Origin: Magnaporthiopsis rhizophila
Taxonomy: Eukaryota; Ascomycota; Sordariomycetes; Magnaporthales; Magnaporthaceae
NCBI GenBank assembly: GCA_003049465.1
Contig: PYSS01000017.1
Span: forward strand, 141,727 to 205,726
Length of the DNA stretch: 64,000 bases
Direction: 5' to 3'
In this document: positions 56,177 through 64,000 of the stretch, piece after piece
Layout of the letters: each line of letters opens with the position of its first letter
Position numbering within the stretch: position 1 is the stretch's first letter
The notes under the pieces: model-generated
What the model saw: the letters and a program-made list of their open reading frames with translations, nothing else
Database searches by the model: none
Told to the model about the DNA's origin: nothing
Translations under genes and position numbers: made by a program

Positions 56177-56735
56177 TTTGATCAGTGAGCGGTATAGCAG
56201 TTGAATATTGAGAATGGCTGATGGGAATAATGTCCTGTGTGGATTATGCTTTGAAGAAGAAAATCCATCGACTGTCTCGCACTTATATAGTCTCGCGGCT
56301 AGCTCTGTGACTTTTACGGACTCAAACATGGTCGGTTCTAGTGTTTACGGTGCCCGGCTTGCTCACTCCCGCGTTCGGCAAAGTGCCCGAGCGGAAGACG
56401 AGCATTGAGCAGCGGTGACTTGCGGGGACGCAGCAGGAATAGTACGGACACACGGGGGTGTAGGCAAGGTGCTGGAGAACCGGCATGCCCGCACCTGGCG
56501 TGGGTAAGGTGTTTTTTGTTTTCTTTTTAGCACCACGTGGAAGTGTGGACGCCGGATTAAATACATTACAAAAACAAATGTCAAACCAAAAACAGAAAAC
56601 GCCAAGCTTACAGCTCCTGCAATATACCGCTTTGTGGGCACGAACTTGGGCGAGATCGCAAAAAGCACATCAAACAGCTATGCAGACAAAAAAGGGGGGA
56701 CTAAAAAGGGGCAATGGGAGATGAGAAAGTATGGT
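56177..56735. promoter_or_regulatory. Promoter of the T5orf172 gene
   Basis: 560 bp between two minus-strand genes, with a TATATA element at 56284-56289, about 110 bp before the chosen start. The NLR 3' region occupies the right end. Confidence 0.55.
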
Positions 56736-59700
56736 TCAGGCCACCTTCTCAGACCTCGATGTCGTGCGGCTGGTCATATGGCCCAACCGCACCTCCGGCC
56801 TTTGCGCTTTTCTCTTTGAACGTCGGCGACAGCGACAGCCACAGCAACCGCAGGTGAGTAGCCAGCGAAGCCGCTTCCACCAGGTCATCTTGCGCGACCC
56901 GGACACCGAAGACGCAGGTGTGCCGGCATCGTCACTTGGCGGTTTACCGGGCGGCGTAGGAGGAGTGGGGTCTTTTCCGGGTTGCTTCTTGAGCAGTGGC
57001 GTTCGATCGAGTGGCGGTGGCGCTTCCTCGATCTCGGCCGTTCCATAAGCAGGTGGAGGGGTTATGCGGGGGGGCGTGTTAGCATCTTGCGATGTAGGTG
57101 GAGTTTGCCCATTGCGAGCTGGGCGGTTCTCTGGAACAGTCTGGTTGTCCCCGCTGGTGGTGGGTGTGTGGGAAGGCAGCGAGGGATTCCCGGGCAAGGG
57201 ATCCCCGAGAAGCGGCAAAGGATCCACACAAAGCGGCGGAAGAACTTCAAGAGGCGGTAAAAAATTTGGGGAAGACGACGTAGGATTCCCGGGAGGTGCT
57301 GGGTTGAGGCCAGGATCCTCCACCGGTGCCCCCAGAAGGATCAACCCCCCAGAAGCTTGCGTGCCGGGCTGCTCCTCGGTAGACGGTCTCGGAGATGCAG
57401 GCCCTCTCTGTGAGGTGTTGCCACTGGGTTGCCTGTCCGGGAGCGCCGAATGATCCCCGGGGAGTGTTGGGTTGGCCTCGGGATCCTCCACTGGCGTTCT
57501 GGGACGGTAAGCGCGAGGCGGCCGAAAGTCTCTGGTGCCACCACTTCTGCTGGGTCGCCCGCGCGACATCATCTCATCCTGCGGATTTTGCGTGCCGTTC
57601 CGTTTCCCGGTAGTCTCCGTAGGCTTTTGGTTAGTCTCAGTAGGCTTGCTACGCCCGCTACGCCCGCTAGGCTCGCCAGACTCCTGTTCAGCCCGCCGTT
57701 CAGCCTGCTCCTTCGGCGGCACGAGCGAGTTTTCAGTCTGCTCGGCATCCAACATCAAACGCTCGATATCCTCATCGGTCTCGGGGAAGGTCTTTGCCCG
57801 CCACTTCCGGGCAAACCACCACACCTCGCACCAGCTGATGCCATATTCCGACTTCATGTCGTGCAGCAGCTCGTAGCCCCCGCGCCCCCGGGCCAAACCG
57901 GCGGCCCGAAAGTGCCTCGACCAGCACAGCGCCGCGTACTTGACGAGCTGGTCGGCTTCGACCCGGGTCTGGACCTTGACCTCCCACCGGGCTTGGCCCT
58001 CTTCCGTCGGCCGGTACCGCTCGCCCGCGTCCGCGAACGAGGGCATCATGAGGTACGCGGCGCACATGCTTCCCAGCCTGGCGTGCGCCTTGTGGTCGTC
58101 AACGTAGAAGGCCTCATGGTTGGGCACCTCCCAGTCCTTGTGCGCGTCATTTTTATACGTGTCCGGGGTGGTGGTCAGGTACTTCGTCAGGGTTCCGTGG
58201 ACGGGGTTGACGTGGTTGCTAGACGAGAAACTGAGGAGCTGGCCGCAGAGACTGATCAGGTAGGCCCTGAAGATCTCGGGACGGGTCATGTGTTTCTGGA
58301 GGAGCTTGTTGTCGAGGGGCTTCTTGGAGTCTTCGTCCCATAGTTTGGCTAGTGTGAGACCCAGGTTCAGTTCTTGCAGCTCCAGCGGCTCGAGGCCGAA
58401 CACGACCCAGAGGAGGACTCTTCGCACTATGAGACCGGCGTTGGCCCCCTGATTTGATTTTATCCTGCCGAGGATCGAGTCGAAGAGCTCGGCGAGCGAT
58501 CTTGGGAGCCGATTGAGCTGCTCTTGCAGCTGGTGTGCTGCCGGCATCTGGGACTTAATGTCGGCCACCAGGACTGTGGCCCAGAGGTAGATGCCCTTGG
58601 CGCCTCGTGCCACTTTGTCGCAGACGACCCTCTGGAAGTCGCCAGAATACCCTGCCACCCCGGAAAATCTGCTCAACTCTATCTTGATCGTGCGGTGGAT
58701 ATCTTCGAAGTTGTCCTGCTCCCCGATCTCGTACTCGACGAACCCTCGTTCCTCGTTAGCAAGGCTGAAGCACCACCGAGATAAAACGAGGATGCGAAGG
58801 TCCGGGCGATCCTGGCTGCTCAGTTCTCGTTCGCATTCCTCGAGGCAGTCGAGGAATTCTTCCTGGTCGTCGGCTGGAATATTATCGAACCCGTCGACGA
58901 TGATAACAAGCCCGTTGCCATTTGTCGCCGCCGGAGCTACCATGTCTTTCCACAGGCTCATAAGCTCCTCTCGTGCCCAGCTCGCTGCCGTACCATCCAC
59001 CCCAGGGACCCCCGGCTGGAGGACTTCCTTGCTAGAACGCGAAGAGTCGCTCCACAGCACAGGATCATTCCAGATCCAAGGATAGATGGTAGCAAGCTGG
59101 TGGATCGTGGACCGGAAAATTGCGTCACAGCTGTTTCGCTCCTTCAACCTCCCTTCGAGAAAACAACTGACGACTCCGACGCCGCCCCATTTGATGTTGA
59201 TGATATACTTTGCCAGATGGGTTTTGCCGGCGGCTGGGTTACTATGGATCCATAATTTTCTGGCTGTGCGGTTCTGCCAGTTTCGGAACTCGTCTTTCTC
59301 CTGGATCCATCGGCAGGTTCCTTTTGTTGGGCGTATATCTTTGGAGTATTCGTGGAACTCGTTGGTGCACAATGACTTGAGCAGAGCGGCGCGGTAAGAC
59401 TCTGTCAAGCCGTTAGTGCCAGCCTATTTGAATCTCGTGTTTCGCCGCCAACTATATGGATAGGTAGGTAGGTGGCTTACCAGGCTTTCCATTCGCCCCC
59501 GTAGCCAGCCGCTGGAGTGCGTTCCCCACGGGCTCGAACAGTCTCCGTCCGCTCGGGTCCCTACAGAACCTGCAAATGCCGACGTGATCTGCCGGCAGGA
59601 GCTGGGTGTCAGCACCGTCGAGGAGAGCATCGGTTTCGCTCACGACCTGTGTGGATAGAAGCAACGGTTAGTAGGGGTTGGCGCGTGTTCAGTAGTGGTA

Positions 59701-60771
59701 TCCAATGGTGAGCGGCCTCATTCGACTGACCACCCCGTCTAGTCCTTTGGTGGCTTGTCCCTCGTAGAAATTGACAACCGAAACGTTGAGGGACTTGAGA
59801 ACTGCTTGAAACTTGGTTGTGACTTGGGTGAGGCTTTTGCTATGAGACTTGATTTCTTGAATCATCATGGAGCCTGGCGGCGGTCGCCGCAGCTTTGCCA
59901 TTACTGCGTCCACGGCGCCTGGGCCTGGCTTGCCCTGCTGGCTAACCACGGCATGCAGAATACGCTCAGCGAACCGCTCCCCAGCCTCTGGGCCGCCCAG
60001 GTGGTGGGGTGTGGCAAAGAAGATCTGTGGAAATGCCAGTCCAGGCGATGATTAGCCGTGTTTCTTTTCCAGGGAGTGGTCTCCGCCTAGGCAAGGTACC
60101 GGCCCAGCTACTTACGACGCCACAGGTTGCGCGGCCAAGGTACGTGTACTCTGAGTCGAGATGGGCCCAGATCAGAGCCTATATTTGACGTGTCAGCGCA
60201 GATAGCAGCCTCATGCCAAGGCTGCTACAGACTTACCTGCTTGATACTAGGTAGTTTGCACGTCAGTAGGGAACTGGGCACCGGCATAAGCAACGATGGG
60301 GACATACATTACGCCGCCCAGGCTGTGGCCGACGAAGATGATGGATCGTTGTTTTTCGTAGCCAGACCCCCTTGGGTGTTTCTGCCTGAGCTGCTGAAGG
60401 AGGGCCCGGGCATGCTCTTCGATGCCGGCTCGTGAGGTTGTGCCTTGAATGGAGCCGTTGTACTGGTAGCACAGAACGCGGACATTGGGCACGTAGTCTG
60501 GCAGCAGGTCGCACGGCCATACGGTGCCGTCTTCGGCGGTCCACGTCTTGATCCTGTTCCCGTCGTCGTCGTCTTGCACCGAGTCGAGGCCATGAACCAG
60601 AACGACGCTGCCATGCGGTACCATGTCAACCAGGGTGTCGTTGTGTCTACTGCGAGGATCTGACGGGCGCGCTCACTCAACATCTGGGAGCTTTGTCCCG
60701 GGATTTTCGGAGATGGGATAGAGGATTTCCAGTTCCATCAATGCTCGCTTGATCGATGGGGGCGGCATCAT
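56736..60771 (-). CDS. SesB-type NLR: alpha/beta hydrolase plus NACHT, Pro-rich C-terminus, about 1,217 aa
   Basis: Seven exons: 60677-60771, 60308-60646, 60237-60246 (10 nt), 60116-60178, 59731-60024, 59481-59646 and 56736-59423. The N-terminal domain is a serine hydrolase of the SesB type: VVLVHGLDS, WPCDLLPDYVPNVRVLCYQY, nucleophile in FVGHSLGGV and FFATPHHLGG. A NACHT ATPase follows: LWIHSNPAAGKTHLAKYI (Walker A with Ser at the first Gly), GLVIIVDGFDNIP (Walker B) and LRILVLSRW. The C-terminal 300 residues are Pro/Thr-rich and end in a Cys/Arg cluster (LLTCGCCGCRCRRRSKRKA), with no ANK, TPR or WD repeats. Family knowledge: such NLRs act in fungal non-self recognition and regulated cell death. 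The junction of exons 6 and 7 is one base out of phase as read. Confidence 0.82.
60237..60246 (-). other. 10-nt microexon of the NLR gene
   Basis: TATCAAGCAG is flanked by CCTAG and GTAAGT. It restores the conserved hydrolase segment as GGVIIKQALIWAH between exons 2 and 4 in perfect phase. Without it, the region downstream of the GHSLGG nucleophile loses conservation. Confidence 0.8.
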
Positions 60772-61012
60772 CTGCGTCGATGACCTCCTCCTTCCTCCAG
60801 GAGAGGCGTCATTACCGTGTCGACCGGGCGCTGTTCTGTCTGTTGCGAGTGTCTGGCGGCCGCGCTCGCTCAACGCCTGGAAGCTCCGTCCCGGGATTTT
60901 TGGAGCCGGGTAAGAGGATTTTCGGTCTCATTCTTGGTCGCTCGCTCGCTCGGTGGGGGAGGCATCATCCGCGTCGACGGCCTCCTTCTCCATCGAGGAG
61001 AGGCGTCAATAT
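60647..61012 (-). repeat. Imperfect tandem duplication of the NLR first exon, unit about 195 bp
   Basis: Copy A is about 60647-60815 (containing the coding first exon) and copy B about 60838-61012. Both read, on the minus strand, GATGATGCC, then AATCCCGGGAC, then GTTGAG(T/C)GAGCGCG, and both end in GACGCCTCTCC upstream. Small indels put copy B out of frame. Its ATG opens a 32-codon frame that stops at the position equivalent to the exon-1 donor. Confidence 0.8.
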
Positions 61013-61700
61013 TGAATGCCGCGTTCTCCGAGACTGCGCCAACCTACCCAGGCCTCCAAGCTAGCACAAGCGAGAGCCAATAAAGGCGTAGCTCGCGGAA
61101 TCGGCAAGAATGGTAATGAGGTAATGCACGATTAGCCTGTTATTTCAGCTCCTCATCTGCCGTGGCTCAGCCACTAGTCCGGCCAGGATGTGGGAAGGCT
61201 GGGGTGCGCGTCCGGTTCCCTCCAGCCGCCCAGCGTCTTTATTACGGGAAGAGATCAAACTCCGGGTTTCAATTATCTCTGTCTGAAGTCGTCGCTCCTC
61301 CCCCGATTTGTTGACTGGTCCTGGTTTCGGGGACCTGCAACGCGCACCTGCTCCTCCTCCCCGTTCGGCCAAGAAAACCACCCAGCGCCAGGGCCACTTC
61401 GCGACTATGGGGCCATCAAAGCTGAAGAGGGATGGGCCAGACCCCGACGTAGAAAAGCCCAGGTCAAAGCCGGAAGATGGCAAGGCAAGACAACCCGAAT
61501 TTCTCTCACGGCAGTCACGAATCTAACAAGGCCCAAAGTTAGCAGGGAGCGCGGAATCCGCCGTCTCGAGAAGCGAGAACCGCGGTGCCAAGAAATCTGG
61601 CGCGCAGCCCCCACACGATAGACGACAGACGACGAGGGCACAGCCCCTTTCGATTCCTCGATCCCGCCATCTCATCGACAAAGTCTTGGCCGCGGCAAGC
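60772..61700. other. Divergent promoter region between NLR and coiled-coil gene
   Basis: 930 bp including copy B of the duplicated exon. The remaining roughly 690 bp shows no domain-bearing frame and should contain both promoters. Confidence 0.5.
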
Positions 61701-62216
61701 ATGAACAGCGAGCTCTCACAAAGGGTCAAGCGCAAGATGGAGAGCAGACTTCGCACGGCACAGCAAGAAGCAGCGCAGGCCAAGCAAGAAGCAGCGCAAG
61801 CCAAGCAAGGGGCGGCACAAGCCAAGCAAGAGGCAGCGCAGGCCAAGCAAGAGGCAGCGCAGGCCAATAAAGAGGCAGCGCACTGGAAGACGAAGCACGA
61901 GGCAGAGGTGGAGTCCTCAAAGCTCGCAAAGCTCAAGCTCGACGAACTCAACAAACAGCTGGAGGACACACGCGAAATGCTTCGTGAGGAGCAGCAGAAG
62001 AGGTACGACCAGTTTTACAAGCTACGGGATGCCCAGGCCGACTGCAAGCTGCTGGAGAACTATCTGTCAAAGAGCATCGTCGCCCGATTCCACGGCGAGC
62101 CAGAAGACGGCTCACGCCTGGCTATTGAGGCTTACAAGGCGAGGAGGAAGGAGGCCAAAAACGCAGAGAGCGCGAACCCGCCGACAAAGGAAAAGCAGGG
62201 CAAGCCAGACGATTGA
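61701..62216 (+). CDS. Coiled-coil protein with EAAQAKQ heptad repeats, 171 aa
   Basis: Single exon starting at ATG 61701. Residues about 20-65 consist of five heptads of the type EAAQAKQ, followed by a continuous charged helix (HWKTKHEAEVESSKLAKLKL, DELNKQLEDTREMLREEQQK) and a Lys-rich tail. It has no Pro or Gly in the helical part, so an extended coiled coil is expected. The segment SKSIVARFHGEPEDGSRLAI near the C-terminus is the only non-repetitive stretch. No known family recognised. It is divergent from the NLR gene and convergent with a second coiled-coil gene across an assembly gap. A true gene is likely from composition and coherence, but expression evidence is needed. Confidence 0.6.
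   Translation: MNSELSQRVKRKMESRLRTAQQEAAQAKQEAAQAKQGAAQAKQEAAQAKQEAAQANKEAAHWKTKHEAEVESSKLAKLKLDELNKQLEDTREMLREEQQKRYDQFYKLRDAQADCKLLENYLSKSIVARFHGEPEDGSRLAIEAYKARRKEAKNAESANPPTKEKQGKPDD
61761..61866 (+). repeat. 21-bp tandem repeat encoding EAAQAKQ
   Basis: Five units of the CAAGAAGCAGCGCAGGCCAAG type with few substitutions, in frame within the coiled-coil gene. Confidence 0.9.
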
Positions 62217-62550
62217 GCATGGGCGCCAAGATGTGAGACATGTAATGTACGGACCGGAAATGTGCAAATGACAAATGAAAAGTCTATTTTCAAGCTGCTG
62301 CAGCAAGCAGCATGTGACAAAACAAAAGAGCGAGGACGTTTTCACCAACCAACCAACTCCCCCTACCCAGCGCCATTTTTTCCCCCACCCTCCCAGTCCC
62401 GTCCCCACAAATCAAACAACAAATAGCGAACATGTCTGGCATCGAGAAAAACCCCCCCCCCCCCCCCCCCCCCCCCACCCCCCCCCCNNNNNNNNNNNNN
62501 NNNNNNNNNNNNNNNNNNNNNNNNAAAAAAAAAAAAAGCTCCCCCACGTT
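62217..62550. other. Intergenic region with assembly gap (N 62488-62524)
   Basis: Between two convergent coiled-coil genes. A C-homopolymer (about 62452-62487 with one A) runs into 37 Ns, followed by 13 A. The true length of this stretch is unknown. Confidence 0.9.
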
Positions 62551-63471
62551 TCATGCTTTGCCGTCGTCCGAAAGCGAGCCCTCCATGTACTCGTTGTTCT
62601 CGTTCAGCCGCTGTAGGACAGCCTCCCACTGACTCTCCGACTCGGCGTCCCGTTCGGCCAGGTCCGCCTCCAGCGCGCTCTTTTCCTCGTCCAGCTTCTC
62701 GTACTCGACATGAAGCTTCTCGTACTCGACGCTCATGTCCTGCATCGTCTTCTCCAGCGCCGTCTTGTCATCCTCGAGCTTCTCGGTTTGTGCGCCCAGG
62801 TCGGCCACCTCCTTCTCCAGCGTGCCGATCTTCCCCTCCAGCTTCTTGCATTCCACCTCCAGGTCAACCACCGTCCTCTCCAGCTTCTCGTTTTGACCGC
62901 GCAGGTCTTCGGCCATCTTCTCCAGCGTGCCGTTCTTCTCCTTGAGCTCCTGGCCTTCTGCATCCAAATCAGCCACCTTCTTCTCCAGCTTCTTGTTGTC
63001 ATCGCCCAGCACAGCCACCGTCCCTCGCAGGTCTTCGGCCGCCTTCTCAAGCGAGCTCTTCTCTGCCTCCAGTTTCTCCTTTTCCGCGTTCAGGTCTTCC
63101 ACCGTCTTCTCCAGCTTCCCCTTTTCCGCACTCAAATTCCCCACCTCACCCTCCAGCTTCTCCTTCTCGTCTGCGGCGCTCTTCAGCTGCGCCTCCACCT
63201 TTACTTTCTCATCGCTGAGCCCCTTGGTTTCGGCCCCGCTCTTTTCCAGGTCCGCCCTCAACGCGTCCAACTGCTCCTTGAGGTCATCATTCTGCTTGTT
63301 ACTCAGCCGCAGCTTCTCCTGCAGCCTGCGGAGCACTTCTCTCTGCTCAGCGGCGAGCTCCTTGTTGCGGAGGAGAAATTTCTCGGCCAGCTGGTTCTTG
63401 AAGCCGCCGCCGGGTGGCTTGCTCTTGCGAGACGGGCTCAGCGGAGGGGTTTGGGGGTCGGCTGGCGCCAT
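62551..63471 (-). CDS. Long coiled-coil protein, 306 aa
   Basis: Single exon starting MAPADPQTPPLSPSRKSKPP. After about 25 disordered residues the whole protein is a heptad-rich coiled coil built from repeated units such as EKLEKTVEDLN, LEKMAEDLRGQNEKLERTVV and LEKEVADLGAQTEKLEDD, roughly 28 residues each. It ends ENNEYMEGSLSDDGKA. One Cys (VECKKLEGK). The composition resembles structural coiled coils, and no specific family can be claimed. It is convergent with the EAAQAKQ gene. A partner role with it or with the neighbouring NLR is conceivable but not shown. Confidence 0.7.
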   Translation of the reverse strand: MAPADPQTPPLSPSRKSKPPGGGFKNQLAEKFLLRNKELAAEQREVLRRLQEKLRLSNKQNDDLKEQLDALRADLEKSGAETKGLSDEKVKVEAQLKSAADEKEKLEGEVGNLSAEKGKLEKTVEDLNAEKEKLEAEKSSLEKAAEDLRGTVAVLGDDNKKLEKKVADLDAEGQELKEKNGTLEKMAEDLRGQNEKLERTVVDLEVECKKLEGKIGTLEKEVADLGAQTEKLEDDKTALEKTMQDMSVEYEKLHVEYEKLDEEKSALEADLAERDAESESQWEAVLQRLNENNEYMEGSLSDDGKA

Positions 63472-64000
63472 GATGTTTGATTGGCTCGTCGGCAGAAGAG
63501 TAGTAGCTCGCTAAAGCAAGGCGTAGGGGCACGATGTGGGCAGTGCGTGGGTGCTTATCGGCGTTTGTGAATGGACAGCCCTGTTGCGTAGAAATGACGG
63601 AAGAGTGACGTGAGAATGTTCGATTGTTCAGCTTAAAAGTGACCTGTCGTTTCGAAGGGGTGATCTGGCATCTGAAGAGCACAAGCACGACACGATATCC
63701 AGCGACTGAACGACAACTGACCGTCTATCTATATAGTTACGCCTCTCTTTGAAGCCAACATGAGCCTCATCTCTCCAACTTCGAGTGTTCCATCTTTTCC
63801 GATGTGGAGTTTCCCTATCTCCGCGGTCTGTTTGACATGGGACTTTTCGATTTACCTCGCCTACCACGCTCAAAGCTGGGCGGCGGTGGGTCCTCTCTGC
63901 GGATGGAAACACACTGCGGCATGCATCCAGTTAGCCCAATGGCATGCCGCATGTCGATAATGCATGAATGCCCGAGAAAAAACAACAACTTTCCCCCAAA
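63472..64000. promoter_or_regulatory. Upstream region of the coiled-coil gene, right edge
   Basis: 529 bp. A TATATAG element (minus strand, about 63728-63735) lies about 260 bp before the ATG. No additional gene was seen before the window ends. Confidence 0.4.

Noticed and set aside
1..64000. CRISPR arrays, insertion sequences or bacterial operons
   Set aside because: No regularly spaced repeats, transposase motifs or Shine-Dalgarno-type gene strings were seen. The DNA is clearly fungal nuclear sequence.

Overview
The window is nuclear DNA of a filamentous ascomycete (Pezizomycotina, most likely Sordariomycetes). The evidence is short GT-AG introns (mostly 50-180 bp) with CTAAC-type branch points, a dispersed 5S rRNA gene of the Neurospora type, and gene families restricted to or typical of such fungi: HET-domain and SesB-type NLR genes, an AA11 polysaccharide monooxygenase, HsbA, a Zn2Cys6 regulator and a highly reducing polyketide synthase relic. 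Nothing here fixes the genus. Homopolymer runs are frequent, and there is one 37-base assembly gap (62488-62524).

Layout. 1-19 kb: one Ran1/Ksp1-like protein kinase gene (minus strand), followed upstream by a gene-free stretch of about 16.3 kb holding only homopolymer and GT tracts. 19-31 kb: mostly housekeeping genes, namely PRP4 splicing kinase (minus), TMA7 (plus), a PAQR/Izh-type membrane receptor (plus), a TFIIIC WD40 subunit (minus) and a secreted AA11 LPMO (plus). 31-34 kb: a GPI-anchored Cys-rich, hydrophobin-like surface protein and the broken remnant of an HNH-nuclease family gene. 34-37 kb: a HET-ankyrin gene. 37-43 kb: a Zn2Cys6 regulator next to a decayed secondary-metabolism remnant (O-methyltransferase and highly reducing PKS pieces), with a 5S rRNA gene and one of two copies of a short dispersed repeat. 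43-49 kb: a mini-SWIB protein, a six-cysteine secreted peptide, a divergent seven-exon protein kinase and an Ala-rich secreted protein. 49-54 kb: a secreted M14 carboxypeptidase and HsbA. 54-63.5 kb: a T5orf172-domain gene, a SesB-type NLR (alpha/beta hydrolase plus NACHT) with a 10-nt microexon and a duplicated first exon, and two convergent coiled-coil genes around the assembly gap.

How the genes fit together. The left half is largely core information processing (splicing kinase, Pol III factor, translation factor) with normal intergenic distances. The right half is accessory: non-self recognition or innate-immunity type genes (HET-ANK, SesB-NLR, T5orf172, HNH relic), secreted or cell-surface proteins (AA11, hydrophobin-like, carboxypeptidase, HsbA, six-Cys peptide) and a degraded biosynthetic locus. 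The most promising material for a new system is the 54.9-63.5 kb block. There the NLR lacks C-terminal sensor repeats and sits beside a DNA-binding/nuclease-like gene and two coiled-coil genes. Any functional link between them is inference from position only.

Splice junctions were set by hand from GT-AG signals, reading phase and family conservation. Two genes (48822-49411 and 56736-60771) have one junction each that does not close in phase as read.
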